From 2-02-FULL-55-14 sp964473365 (lineage in GTDB: Bacteria; Bacteroidota; Ignavibacteria; UBA10030), in contig CAYYOV010000011.1 of the NCBI GenBank assembly GCA_964473365.1, positions 25,249 to 89,248 of the forward strand: a DNA stretch of 64,000 nt, given 5' to 3'. Position numbers and translations under genes: made by a program. The notes beneath the pieces are model-generated. The model saw only the letters and a program-made list of their open reading frames with translations. It had not been told where the DNA came from and made no database searches. Below are positions 34,088 through 42,885 of the stretch, piece after piece; position 1 is the first letter of the stretch; each line of letters begins with the position of its first letter.

Positions 34088-34190
34088 ACGTTGCACAGAG
34101 TTCCATTGAGCAAACGAAAAGGTACACAGAGATAGATGGTTGTTTCTCGTGGAACTCAGGTTCATCTCGGTGGACCTCCGTGTTGTGTTG
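34088..34190. repeat. Third copy of the GxxExxY-flanking repeat, with no gene inside
   Basis: It starts with the same GTTGCACAGAG that follows the transporter stop, contains CACAGAG again, and ends with the opposite-strand form CTCGGTGGACCTCCGTG. GAGTTCCA and TGGAACTC pair inside it. It fills most of the 125 bases between phosphofructokinase and the MalG-type gene. Confidence 0.65.
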
Positions 34191-34205
34191 TTATCCAGGA
34201 CATCA

Positions 34206-35018
34206 ATGTTCCTTCGTTCGACGAGATTTCTCATCCTCACCGGCCTGGGCCTGACGATGGTCCTGCCGTTCATCTGGATGGTGACCACGGCGCTCATGAG
34301 CGACGCGGAGGTCTATCAATTCCCTCCGACATTCCTTCCGGAGACCTGGCGATGGTCGAACTTCGCCGAAGCGCTGACGATGCAGCCATTCGGCCGTTTC
34401 TTCTTCAACTCGATCGTGGTGTCGCTGCTCGCGACCGCGGGCCAGCTCCTCTTTTGCTCGATGGCGGCGTACGCATTCGCACGACTCCGCTTCCCGTGGC
34501 GCGACAGACTGTTCGCCGTCTATTTGTCGACCATGATGGTCCCCGCGATCGTCACGATCATCCCATCCTTCCTGATCATCAGTTCGTTCGGATGGATGAA
34601 CAGCTACCAAGCGCTCGTCAGTCCGGCCGTTTCATCGGTCTGGGGGATCTTCCTGCTCCGCCAGTTCTTCCTCTCGATCCCCCGCGAGCTGGAAGACGCG
34701 GCCCGCATGGACGGGGCCGGGGACCTTGCCGTCTTCTTCAGGGTCATTCTGCCCTTGTCGAGGCCGGCCCTGGCGACGTTGGCGATCTTCGCATTCATGG
34801 GTTCCTGGAAGGACTTTCTGTGGCCGTTGCTCGTAACGAACCGGATCGACATGCGAACGGTCGAGGTCGGCATTGCCGGGTTCAACTCGATGTACGCTAC
34901 CGATTGGCCGCATCAAATGGCGGCGGCGGTCGTCGTACTCATTCCCGTCGTGGTCATCTTCCTCCTGGCACAGAAACACTTCGTCCGTGGTATCACGATG
35001 ACGGGGCTCAAGGGGTAG
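34206..35018 (+). CDS. MalG-type ABC sugar permease
   Basis: This 270-residue CUT1 permease has six helices, starting with LILTGLGLTMVLPFIWMVTTAL, and the EAA loop with ELEDAARMDGAGDLAVFFRV. The ATG at 34206 follows CCAGGACATC; a longer upstream reading would translate the repeat and is rejected. It should pair with the SBP-permease fusion, from which it is separated by the GxxExxY gene, phosphofructokinase and two repeat blocks. The ATPase must come from elsewhere in the genome, as CUT1 importers often share one MalK/MsmK-type ATPase. Confidence 0.94.
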   Translation: MFLRSTRFLILTGLGLTMVLPFIWMVTTALMSDAEVYQFPPTFLPETWRWSNFAEALTMQPFGRFFFNSIVVSLLATAGQLLFCSMAAYAFARLRFPWRDRLFAVYLSTMMVPAIVTIIPSFLIISSFGWMNSYQALVSPAVSSVWGIFLLRQFFLSIPRELEDAARMDGAGDLAVFFRVILPLSRPALATLAIFAFMGSWKDFLWPLLVTNRIDMRTVEVGIAGFNSMYATDWPHQMAAAVVVLIPVVVIFLLAQKHFVRGITMTGLKG

Positions 35019-35026
35019 CTGAGGCC

Positions 35027-35061
35027 AAATTCGAAATGCGAAATCCGAAATGCGAAACACG
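35027..35061. repeat. Heptad array AAANNCG, about 5 units
   Basis: Units AAATTCG, AAATGCG, AAATCCG, AAATGCG, AAACACG lie between the permease stop and the glycoside hydrolase start. A and CG positions are constant. One ATG lies inside the array but a better start follows it. Confidence 0.75.
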
Positions 35062-35073
35062 CGTGAGGCACGA

Positions 35074-37674
35074 ATGGACACTGGAGAACCCGTGAGAACA
35101 ACGAGACAGGAAGCACTGACCAGGATCTGGCGCGTGCAGCTCGTGAGCTGGCTGGTGCTATCACTGGCCATGGCTCAATCGAACCTACCGTCATTCAGGT
35201 TCGAGCCGAATGATCTGGCTCTCACGCGGCCCGCACAGGCAGGGACGTATCTTGACAAGGTGGGCCGCCGGTTCGCACTCCTGGGCACCGAAGGCGGGAC
35301 CTTCGAAGCGTGGGCGTATCCGCTTAAGCTGGTCCGGAACGCAGAACTGAGTTTTGTCCTCGGCACGTCGACCGAACCCATCCTCTCGCGAGATATCGTC
35401 CGGAGCGTAGAGGTGACTCCGGAGGTCACAACCCTCACGTATACCTACCAGTCGTTCACGCTCCTGGTCCACATGTTCACCCCGATCGACGAGCCCGGAG
35501 GGTATCTGTTGCTCGACCTGCGTTCGACCGAACCGATGACGATCGTTTGTTCGTTCATTCCCGTGCTCCAACCGATGTGGCCGGCGGGGATCGGTGGTCA
35601 ATCGGCACGCTGGCTGGACGATCTGAAAGCCTACCAGATCAGTGAACCGACCCGTCAGAACACGGCGTACATCGGCTCGCCCATTGGCAGCGGCATGTCG
35701 TACACGCCTGCCCACATGTTGTCCGACAGGCCGAACCAGTTCAAGATCGTCATCGACAAGCCCGACCAGGTCCGCGGCAAGCTCATTCCCATTATCATCG
35801 CCGGTGGACGCGGGCCCCGCGATTCGATCAGAGCGATCTATTCGAAGCTCGTCAAAGACCCGGAGGCGTACTACCGAGCCACGGTGCAACACTACCGCGC
35901 GCTTCGTGCCTCGACGGTCCGCATCGCAACACCAAACCCGGAGATCAACCTCGCGTTCGAATGGGCGAAGGTGGCCTACGACAATCTCTTCGTCCAGAAT
36001 CCTGACCTTGGGCTGGGTATGGTCGCAGGACTCGGCCTGTCGGGCACGGGTGGACGTCCCGGGTTCGGTTGGTTCTTCGGCGGGGACGCATTCATCAACT
36101 CGTTCTCGCTCAACTCGTACGGCGCCACCAGGTCGACTCGCGACGCTCTCACCTTTACGCACCGTTGGCAACGGGCCGACGGCAAGATGGCGCATGAGCT
36201 GACGCAGGCGGCAGCCTACGTGGATTGGTGGAAGGATTATCCGTATGGATACATTCACGGGGACACTTCACCCTTCTACGTGTGCGCCGTGTGGGACTAC
36301 TTCCGAAACTCGGCCGATTCTGCGTTTGTCCGCGATCACTGGACCGTGATCCGAAAGGCCTACGACTGGTCGCTTGCCACCGACGAAGATGGCGACGGAT
36401 TGATGGACAACAAGAAGGCGGGCCTGGGCGCGCTCGAGTACGGACCGCTCACGGACATCCAGTCGGACGTGTATACCGGGGCCGTGTGGGTCCGCGCCGC
36501 CGCCGTGATGCCGTCGCTTGCCCGCATCGTCGGCGATACGCTGTTTGCACAAACCGCCGAAGCATACAGCGCCGATGCGGCGAAGGCCTTCGACAGAAAG
36601 TTCTGGGACGAACGCAACCAGCAGTATTCCTACGCATTCACACCGCGAGGACAGCAGGTCGACATCGTGTCGCCCTGGAATTCGGTGGGGTTGATGTGGG
36701 AGCTGGGCGATCCGACCCGAAGCGTGAAGTCACTGCTCAAGCTCAATTCGGCGGAGCTCTCGACCGATTGGGGTATCCGAAGTCTGTCGAACAAGAGCAA
36801 GTATTATGAGCCTCTGAACTACAACTATGGCGCTGTGTGGCCATTCCTGTCGTCCTGGGTCGCGACGGCACAGTTCAAACACCACCTCTTGTTGCAGGGC
36901 TACGCGACGCTGATGGCGTCGGTGCGGCATACGTTCGACAATGGGCTGGGCGTGATCACTGAGGTCTTTTCCGGGTCGCAGAACATCTGGCCCCAGGAGG
37001 CGGTCGCACATCAGGGATTCAGCACCGCCAGCGTTGTCCTCCCTCTCATCCGGGGTCTGGCCGGGCTCGAGATCGACGCGCCAAAACGCACGGTCCATTT
37101 CTCGCCCCATCTCCCCGCCGACTGGGACCGGCTGCAGTTGCAGAACCTGAACGTGGCCGGAACGACCGCAGCGCTCGAGTATTCCCGCACCCGAACGAAG
37201 GCGACGTTGAAGGTTCGATCGGTCGGTCCGTCGCCGATCGCGGTTGTGTTTGCGCCGGCATTCGGCATCGGGACGGGAGTGGGTAAGGCCCGTGTGGATG
37301 GACGCGAAACGACCTACCGGCTCATCGTCTCATCGCAGACGGTCCAGCCGCTCATCGAATTCTCTGCCGGTACCGAGACGACGCTCGAGATCGAACTGGT
37401 GCCCACCGTCGAACTCTTGCCGCCACCCGTCTCCACGACCACGGGCGCTCCGAATCGATCGCTCAAGATCTTGTCCACGAACTTCAAGGACAAGCAACTG
37501 AAAGTGATCGTGGAGGGATTAGCGAACGAGACGTATGAAGTGGCGATCACGAACGACGATCTGCTCCAATCAGTCTCCGGAGGCCGGCGCGAGGGTCGAA
37601 GATTGTTCCTGACGATGCCCGACGGGACGGCGGATGAGTATGTGCGGTCGGAGTTCACGCTGACGGTGAGATGA
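35074..37674 (+). CDS. Secreted (alpha/alpha)6-barrel glycoside hydrolase
   Basis: This protein of about 866 residues has a signal peptide (VQLVSWLVLSLAMAQS). The N-terminal beta domain is followed by an (alpha/alpha)6 catalytic barrel, recognisable by GRPGFGWFFGGDAFINS, GKMAHELTQAA, DEDGDGLMDN, the late NYNYGAVWPFLSSW and ITEVFSGSQNIWPQE. This is the amylo-alpha-1,6-glucosidase/glucoamylase-like superfamily (GH15/63/133-like), but the exact family and substrate are not settled. The ATG at 35074 was chosen for a GAGG upstream and because an earlier ATG lies in the heptad array. A C-terminal beta region of about 170 residues follows the barrel. It is export-targeted, so it likely acts on oligosaccharides outside the cytoplasm. 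Confidence 0.85.
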   Translation: MDTGEPVRTTRQEALTRIWRVQLVSWLVLSLAMAQSNLPSFRFEPNDLALTRPAQAGTYLDKVGRRFALLGTEGGTFEAWAYPLKLVRNAELSFVLGTSTEPILSRDIVRSVEVTPEVTTLTYTYQSFTLLVHMFTPIDEPGGYLLLDLRSTEPMTIVCSFIPVLQPMWPAGIGGQSARWLDDLKAYQISEPTRQNTAYIGSPIGSGMSYTPAHMLSDRPNQFKIVIDKPDQVRGKLIPIIIAGGRGPRDSIRAIYSKLVKDPEAYYRATVQHYRALRASTVRIATPNPEINLAFEWAKVAYDNLFVQNPDLGLGMVAGLGLSGTGGRPGFGWFFGGDAFINSFSLNSYGATRSTRDALTFTHRWQRADGKMAHELTQAAAYVDWWKDYPYGYIHGDTSPFYVCAVWDYFRNSADSAFVRDHWTVIRKAYDWSLATDEDGDGLMDNKKAGLGALEYGPLTDIQSDVYTGAVWVRAAAVMPSLARIVGDTLFAQTAEAYSADAAKAFDRKFWDERNQQYSYAFTPRGQQVDIVSPWNSVGLMWELGDPTRSVKSLLKLNSAELSTDWGIRSLSNKSKYYEPLNYNYGAVWPFLSSWVATAQFKHHLLLQGYATLMASVRHTFDNGLGVITEVFSGSQNIWPQEAVAHQGFSTASVVLPLIRGLAGLEIDAPKRTVHFSPHLPADWDRLQLQNLNVAGTTAALEYSRTRTKATLKVRSVGPSPIAVVFAPAFGIGTGVGKARVDGRETTYRLIVSSQTVQPLIEFSAGTETTLEIELVPTVELLPPPVSTTTGAPNRSLKILSTNFKDKQLKVIVEGLANETYEVAITNDDLLQSVSGGRREGRRLFLTMPDGTADEYVRSEFTLTVR

Positions 37675-37706
37675 GGAGAAGTCAAAGAAACCAAGTGAGA
37701 AGTTAG

Positions 37707-37874
37707 AGATACCACGTCATCTCGCTGAAATCAGCGAATGAGACCCATCTGTGGCTATCGCTGATCCAAGATTCGGGACACAGAACTCCGGAATCAGAGT
37801 GGCTACTCCGTGAAGCCGCGGAGATCGCCCGGATCCTCGCGGCAACACTGATCACCCTGCGTAAATCTCTCTAA
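37707..37874 (+). pseudogene. C-terminal remnant of a four-helix-bundle (S23/avd-like) protein
   Basis: A frame without a start reads SLKSANETHLWLSLIQDSG, then LLREAAEIARILAATLITLR, ending at TAA. This is the C-terminal half of the small four-helix-bundle proteins related to the 23S rRNA intervening-sequence protein (typical ...KEANETxYWLxLL...). A TAG stop immediately precedes it and no N-terminal half is found upstream, so it is a decayed fragment. Such genes, like GxxExxY genes, are often present in many scattered copies in related environmental genomes. Confidence 0.75.
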
Positions 37875-37928
37875 GAGCGCTCAAACAAACGTGAATCCTG
37901 AGCGCGCTCTCTCTATCACTTCTCACCT

Positions 37929-40169
37929 ATGACCTTAAACTTTTCTCCCCTGCATCTTCTTGAGCGTCCCGACAAGTGGTTCCTCGGCGGCGGGAATCGC
38001 CTCCTCTATGCCCCACCGTTCCCGGTCCATCGCGCCTCCCCAGGACTCTGGGACACAGCTCATTACTACAATTATCCCCTCGCCTCCCCTTTCTCGTACG
38101 CACTACTGACCGAAGACGGACATGAGATCCCGGTCCGCTTGGCAGCATCCTCCTGGCGTCCCGACCGTTGGAAACGGGTCTTCCGCGTCGATGATGGTAC
38201 GTATGAGGTGACCGAGGAAAGCGCCCTGTTGCCATTCGACGTCATCGTCTCCCGGCTGACGGTGAAGAACCGGACCAGGCTGTCGCGCCGGATCCGCATC
38301 GTCGGCTTCACGGCACGGGAACACCGCACGAACTCGGGACTACGTATCAGCGAGGTGACCTCAGACCGAACGGCTGTCATGTGGACGCAGCACGTCCGCC
38401 CGGAACAGCGGCCGGAGCTCGCGATCGGGTGCGCCTTCGGCTCGGACGGCCCCGGCGTCCGCGTGAATGGACGCCTGAGCGAAGGCACGCCGACTCTGCC
38501 GTCGTGGAACCACACTCCCTTCGCCGAACCGGCTCGGCACGGCCGGCTCCCGAACACGGTCTCAACAGATGGACTCACACCCGACGGGGTCCAGTGGTTC
38601 GCGATCGAACGAGCGCTCGAGGTCCGAGCCAACGGGAGCACGGTAATGCACCTTGGCTTCGCTGCGGCCCCATCGATCGACGACGCACGACAGGCGTTGC
38701 AGACCGCTTTGCGGCGCAAGGATCCCATCGCGCTCTCGACGGCGGCGTGGCGCGACCACTTCGACAGTGTTCCGCAGTTTCGATCGTCCGACCCGTTCCT
38801 CACGGCGGCATATTGGTATCGATGGTACGGCCTCCGGCTCAACACCATCTACGGCGGAGAGGGCAACTACGAATTCCCCGCCGTCTGCGAAGGGATCGGA
38901 TATTTCCGTGCCCCTATCTCGTATAGCGCGCCGTGCCACATGCTCGAGAATCGATGGATGTCCGATCCCGACCTTGCACGCGGCAGTCTACGGACTTTCA
39001 TCGCGAACCAGCGTGAGGACGGCGGATTCCGGGGATACATCGACCTGAACCACTACCGTCAGGAGATGTTCTACCATGCCAACTGGGGCAGGGCGGTGAT
39101 GGCGCTCGATGCCGTACATCCTTCGGACACGTTCCTGTCGGAAGCGTACGACGGCCTGAAGAAGTACGCATCGTACTTCGACAAGGAACGGGACGACGAA
39201 GTGAGCGGGATGTACGACATCGACAACCACTATGAGACGGGCCAGGAATACATGCACCGATACACGGCCGTCGATCCGAACGCTGACCGCGACAACTGGG
39301 GGGAAGTGTTCCAGCTCAAAGGAGTCGATGTGACGGTCTATCTGTATGAACTGAAGCGCGCTCTGGCCGCGATGGCCGACCGGCTCGGCAGGCACGATGA
39401 GGCCGAATTGTGGTCGCTCGAGGCTGACCGTACACGCGATGCCGTCCGCGAACGGATGTGGGACCCAGCTGAAGAGATGTTCTTCGATATTGACCCAGCA
39501 TCCGGCCGAAGGACCGGCGTCAAGGCCGCGACCTGCTTCTATCCCTACTTTACCGACATCGTCACAGCGGACCATCTCGCAGGACTGAAACGCCACTTGC
39601 TCTCACCGAAGGAGTTCTGGACGCCCTGGCCTGTGCCCTCCACCAGCGTAGACGATCCGACCTTTTCGGCGGAGCCGAATTGGAAAGGCAAGCGCATGCA
39701 GTGCCCGTGGAACGGACGCGTGTGGCCGATGACGAACAGTCACATCGTCGACGCGGTAGCGACATGCGCCCGACGGTTCAACGACCGCCAGTTGGAGCGC
39801 GCCGCCGGGACCCTGCTCTCCCGCTTCGTCCGTATGCTGTTCTTCGACCAGGACCCGACGCGCCCGAACTGTTTTGAGCACTACCATCCGTACACGGGCC
39901 AACCAAGCATCTACCGGGGAGTGGACGATTACATGCATTCCTGGGTCAACGATCTTCTCATTCGGGACGTCATGGGCATCAACGTCGAGCAGGGACTTCT
40001 TCGAATCCGGCCAATACGGATGGACATCGACAGCGCGGAGATCTCCGGAGTTGCTGTGCAGGGACATCTGGTTCGGGTTGCCATCACATCCCGCTCGTTC
40101 CAGGTATGGATGGATGGTCTCTCTCTCGGCAAGCGTCCGCTCGGCGAGGTACTGGAGATCATGCTATGA
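37929..40169 (+). CDS. MGH1/GH63-like glycoside hydrolase, cytoplasmic
   Basis: This 746-residue protein without a signal peptide has an N-terminal beta-sandwich (LLYAPPFPVHRASPGLWDTA) and an (alpha/alpha)6 barrel with NTIYGGEGNYEFPAVCEG, YGLKKYA-like helices, VSGMYDIDNHYETGQEYMHRY and WNGRVWPMTNSHIVDAV. That last block is typical of the mannosylglycerate-hydrolase-like (MGH1) and GH63 group. It is one of three barrel hydrolases in the cluster, 254 bases after the first; that gap holds a gene remnant and a possible hairpin near 37.87-37.91 kb. Substrate is unknown; alpha-linked disaccharides are the usual targets. Confidence 0.88.
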   Translation: MTLNFSPLHLLERPDKWFLGGGNRLLYAPPFPVHRASPGLWDTAHYYNYPLASPFSYALLTEDGHEIPVRLAASSWRPDRWKRVFRVDDGTYEVTEESALLPFDVIVSRLTVKNRTRLSRRIRIVGFTAREHRTNSGLRISEVTSDRTAVMWTQHVRPEQRPELAIGCAFGSDGPGVRVNGRLSEGTPTLPSWNHTPFAEPARHGRLPNTVSTDGLTPDGVQWFAIERALEVRANGSTVMHLGFAAAPSIDDARQALQTALRRKDPIALSTAAWRDHFDSVPQFRSSDPFLTAAYWYRWYGLRLNTIYGGEGNYEFPAVCEGIGYFRAPISYSAPCHMLENRWMSDPDLARGSLRTFIANQREDGGFRGYIDLNHYRQEMFYHANWGRAVMALDAVHPSDTFLSEAYDGLKKYASYFDKERDDEVSGMYDIDNHYETGQEYMHRYTAVDPNADRDNWGEVFQLKGVDVTVYLYELKRALAAMADRLGRHDEAELWSLEADRTRDAVRERMWDPAEEMFFDIDPASGRRTGVKAATCFYPYFTDIVTADHLAGLKRHLLSPKEFWTPWPVPSTSVDDPTFSAEPNWKGKRMQCPWNGRVWPMTNSHIVDAVATCARRFNDRQLERAAGTLLSRFVRMLFFDQDPTRPNCFEHYHPYTGQPSIYRGVDDYMHSWVNDLLIRDVMGINVEQGLLRIRPIRMDIDSAEISGVAVQGHLVRVAITSRSFQVWMDGLSLGKRPLGEVLEIML

Positions 40170-41503
40170 CCTCGTCCCCGGAACTCCGCCGATCGCTGTC
40201 GCTCTTCGACCTCACCCTCATTGCCATCGGTTCTTCGATCGGCTCGGGGATCTTTCTCACCCCGGCCCTCATTGCACACTCGCTCGACGCGCCGCTTTGG
40301 ATCCTCGGTGTCTGGCTCATCGGAGGGGTCATGGCCCTTTCGGGGGCGCTCACGTTCGCCGAACTGGGGGCGATGCTCCCGCGGGCCGGCGGCGTGTACG
40401 CGTTTCTCACGGAAGCATACGGCGGTACCGTCGGGTTCCTCTACGGTTGGGCCTACTTCCTCGTCGTGAACACGGGAGGCATCGGGGCGCTCGCCATCGC
40501 CTTCTCGACCTACTTCGGATATTTCGTCCCTCTCAATGCATCGGGCACGCTCGCCGTCGCCATTAGCGGCATCGTGCTCGTCACGATCATCAACGTCCTC
40601 GGCGTGAAGGCCGGCGGTGTCTTCTCCGACATCTTCACGATCCTGAAACTCGCCGGGATCGCGGTACTCATCATCGCAGGGTTCGGATGGGGATCGTCCG
40701 CCACGACCGATCTGTTCGCATCGCTCACCGTCGGAGGAGATGGGCTGGCGTCCGCTCTGACCCTTGCGGCCGTGAGCGTGTTGTGGTCGTACGGCGGATG
40801 GCACCATGCAACATTTACGGCCGCAGAGGCCCGTGAGCCGCACCGGACGGTTCCGCGAGCGCTCATCCTCGGCGCAGCCGTCGTGACGGGCGTCTACCTC
40901 GTAACGAACGTGGCCTATCTGTTCCTGCTCACACCGGCCGAGATGGCGTCCTCACCCCGCGTCGCGGCCGATGCGCTGGCGCGCGTCATGGGTCCGGTCG
41001 GCGGCTCGATCATCGCGCTCACGATCTTCATCTCGACGTTCGGGACAACAGGCATCTATACGCTTACCGCACCACGCATTTACTACGCCATGGCCGCCGA
41101 CGGAGTCTTCTTCCGCCAGGTCGCATACGTCCATCCACGCTTCCGGACGCCGATCTACGCGATCCTGCTGCAATCGGTCTGGGCAATCATCCTGCTCCTG
41201 TTCTGGGGGACCTACGAAAAGCTGATCTCGTACGTCGTCTTCACCGACTGGATCTTCTTCGCGCTGGCCGCCGGCGCAGTGTTCGTCCTCAGGCGCAACC
41301 GACCCGACGCCGAACGTCCTTACCGGACACTTGGCTATCCGTTCACGCCGGCGCTCTTCATTCTTCTTGCAGCACTTTTCGTACTCTACACACTGTTTGA
41401 AAAGCCGTTGGAATCGGGGGCCGGACTCGTGTTCCTGGCGCTTGGGATCCCGGTGTACCGCGCATGGAAGCGGAGCGCCGCCCAGACCGGAGTAGCTCCC
41501 TAA
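40166..41503 (+). CDS. APC-family amino-acid permease
   Basis: This 445-residue permease has about twelve helices. The N-terminal helix has the conserved LIAIGSSIGSGIFLTPALI (substrate-binding GSGIF), and a later SYGGWHHATFTAAEAREP matches the SteT/LAT branch of the APC family. The ATG overlaps the TGA of the glycoside hydrolase (ATGA), so it is translationally coupled to a sugar gene although its substrate is likely an amino acid or amine. The next gene overlaps its stop by one base. Confidence 0.92.
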   Translation: MTSSPELRRSLSLFDLTLIAIGSSIGSGIFLTPALIAHSLDAPLWILGVWLIGGVMALSGALTFAELGAMLPRAGGVYAFLTEAYGGTVGFLYGWAYFLVVNTGGIGALAIAFSTYFGYFVPLNASGTLAVAISGIVLVTIINVLGVKAGGVFSDIFTILKLAGIAVLIIAGFGWGSSATTDLFASLTVGGDGLASALTLAAVSVLWSYGGWHHATFTAAEAREPHRTVPRALILGAAVVTGVYLVTNVAYLFLLTPAEMASSPRVAADALARVMGPVGGSIIALTIFISTFGTTGIYTLTAPRIYYAMAADGVFFRQVAYVHPRFRTPIYAILLQSVWAIILLLFWGTYEKLISYVVFTDWIFFALAAGAVFVLRRNRPDAERPYRTLGYPFTPALFILLAALFVLYTLFEKPLESGAGLVFLALGIPVYRAWKRSAAQTGVAP

Positions 41504-42777
41504 TGCACCGACCATTGCCATCCTGGCGCGTCATCTGGCTTTCTGCCGTCGTTGTGACGTCGGTTGCGGCCCAACAGGATTCACTCCTGCAAGCAGGCAT
41601 TCGCGCATACGTCCAGGGGCGAGCGCAATCGTCCGTTGACATCCTGTTATCCGCCGGAGCTGATACAGCAGGACCTGCAACCCGCATCTGGCTCGCGTCT
41701 GCATACGCCGCATTGAACGATGTTCAGCGGGCCCGTCGCACGTTCGTAGAATGTGTCATACTCGATTCATCGAACGTAGCCCTTCGATTCCAGTACGCAC
41801 GATTCCTTCATCAGAACCTCTTCCTCCCAGAAGCCGTGGCGGAATACCGTCAGGTGCTCGGCGCAGACCCGAGTTTTGGTCCCGCCTGGTTCCATCTTGC
41901 ACAAGCGCTCAAGCCGCTCGGCGAGCCCGATTCACTCATCCGTCAGCTATACGAGCGGGCCGTTCAGATCAATCCTCGCGACTATCTCGCACGGTTCTAT
42001 CTGGGCTCACTGCTGCTCGAAGACTCTCTGCATGCGTTCGAAGGCGTTCAGGAGCTTCGATCTTGCCTCGAGCTCAACCCCGCCTTCGTTCCAGCCCTCG
42101 AGCGGCTCGCCAGCCACCATTTCCGGATGCGGGAGGATATCGAGGCAGCTGCATACTATCGGAAGGCATCGGACCTGCGCCCGGGGAACGCAGAGCTGCG
42201 GTTCTATCTGGGAGAGATCTTCCGACGGCAGAAGCAGCTCGATTCCGCCCTCGTCCACCTCCTCGCCGCCACGCTGCTCGACTCGACAAAGGCGGTCTAT
42301 GTGGGGCAACTGGGATACGCCTACTTTCTGATGAAAGCGTACGACACTGCCGCCGAGACCTACCGGCGCGCGATCATGCTCGAGCCGGACAATCCGCAGT
42401 TCCATCTGAATCTCGCGTTGACCCATGAGCGAATGGACCGGATCGACGACGCGGCGGACGCATATCGCGCGGCCGTGAAGGCCTATGCACCCGATGCCTT
42501 CGCCGACATCTACCTCCAGCTGGGGCACCTGTACTTCCGAGCACACCGGTATCGCGACGCGCAACGGGCGTATCAGCGCTCGATCGACGTCGACCCCACC
42601 CAACCGACCCCCTTCTTCTACCTCGCCCTGGCGACGGATCAGGACGACGACGTCAACAATGCCCTCCGCCGGTATCGGGCGTATCAGCGCGCGATGGGTT
42701 CCGATACGACCGACGGCGAGCGCCAGGCGCTCGTTCGTTCGCGCATCCAAGCTCTCGAGAAGATGCTGACCAAGTGA
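41503..42777 (+). CDS. Secreted TPR-repeat protein
   Basis: This 424-residue protein starts at an ATG overlapping the permease TAA. It has an export signal (WLSAVVVTSVAAQQ) and then about nine tetratricopeptide repeats over the rest, such as AVAEYRQVLGADPSFGPAWF, AAAYYRKASDLRPGNAELRF and AYRRAIMLEPDNPQFHLNLA-like units (written here in part). No other domain is seen. TPR proteins scaffold complexes, so this one could serve outer-membrane or periplasmic assembly for the sugar system. Function is otherwise unknown. Confidence 0.88.
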   Translation: MHRPLPSWRVIWLSAVVVTSVAAQQDSLLQAGIRAYVQGRAQSSVDILLSAGADTAGPATRIWLASAYAALNDVQRARRTFVECVILDSSNVALRFQYARFLHQNLFLPEAVAEYRQVLGADPSFGPAWFHLAQALKPLGEPDSLIRQLYERAVQINPRDYLARFYLGSLLLEDSLHAFEGVQELRSCLELNPAFVPALERLASHHFRMREDIEAAAYYRKASDLRPGNAELRFYLGEIFRRQKQLDSALVHLLAATLLDSTKAVYVGQLGYAYFLMKAYDTAAETYRRAIMLEPDNPQFHLNLALTHERMDRIDDAADAYRAAVKAYAPDAFADIYLQLGHLYFRAHRYRDAQRAYQRSIDVDPTQPTPFFYLALATDQDDDVNNALRRYRAYQRAMGSDTTDGERQALVRSRIQALEKMLTK

Positions 42778-42885
42778 TCGGCAACGACTTCCTGATGAGG
42801 ATCTGACCGTACTCGGCTCCGGCGCTGGCAGCATCGGCCGGAATGCGCTACATTACGGAAGAGACCTTCGTCGCCACCAGTCGCC

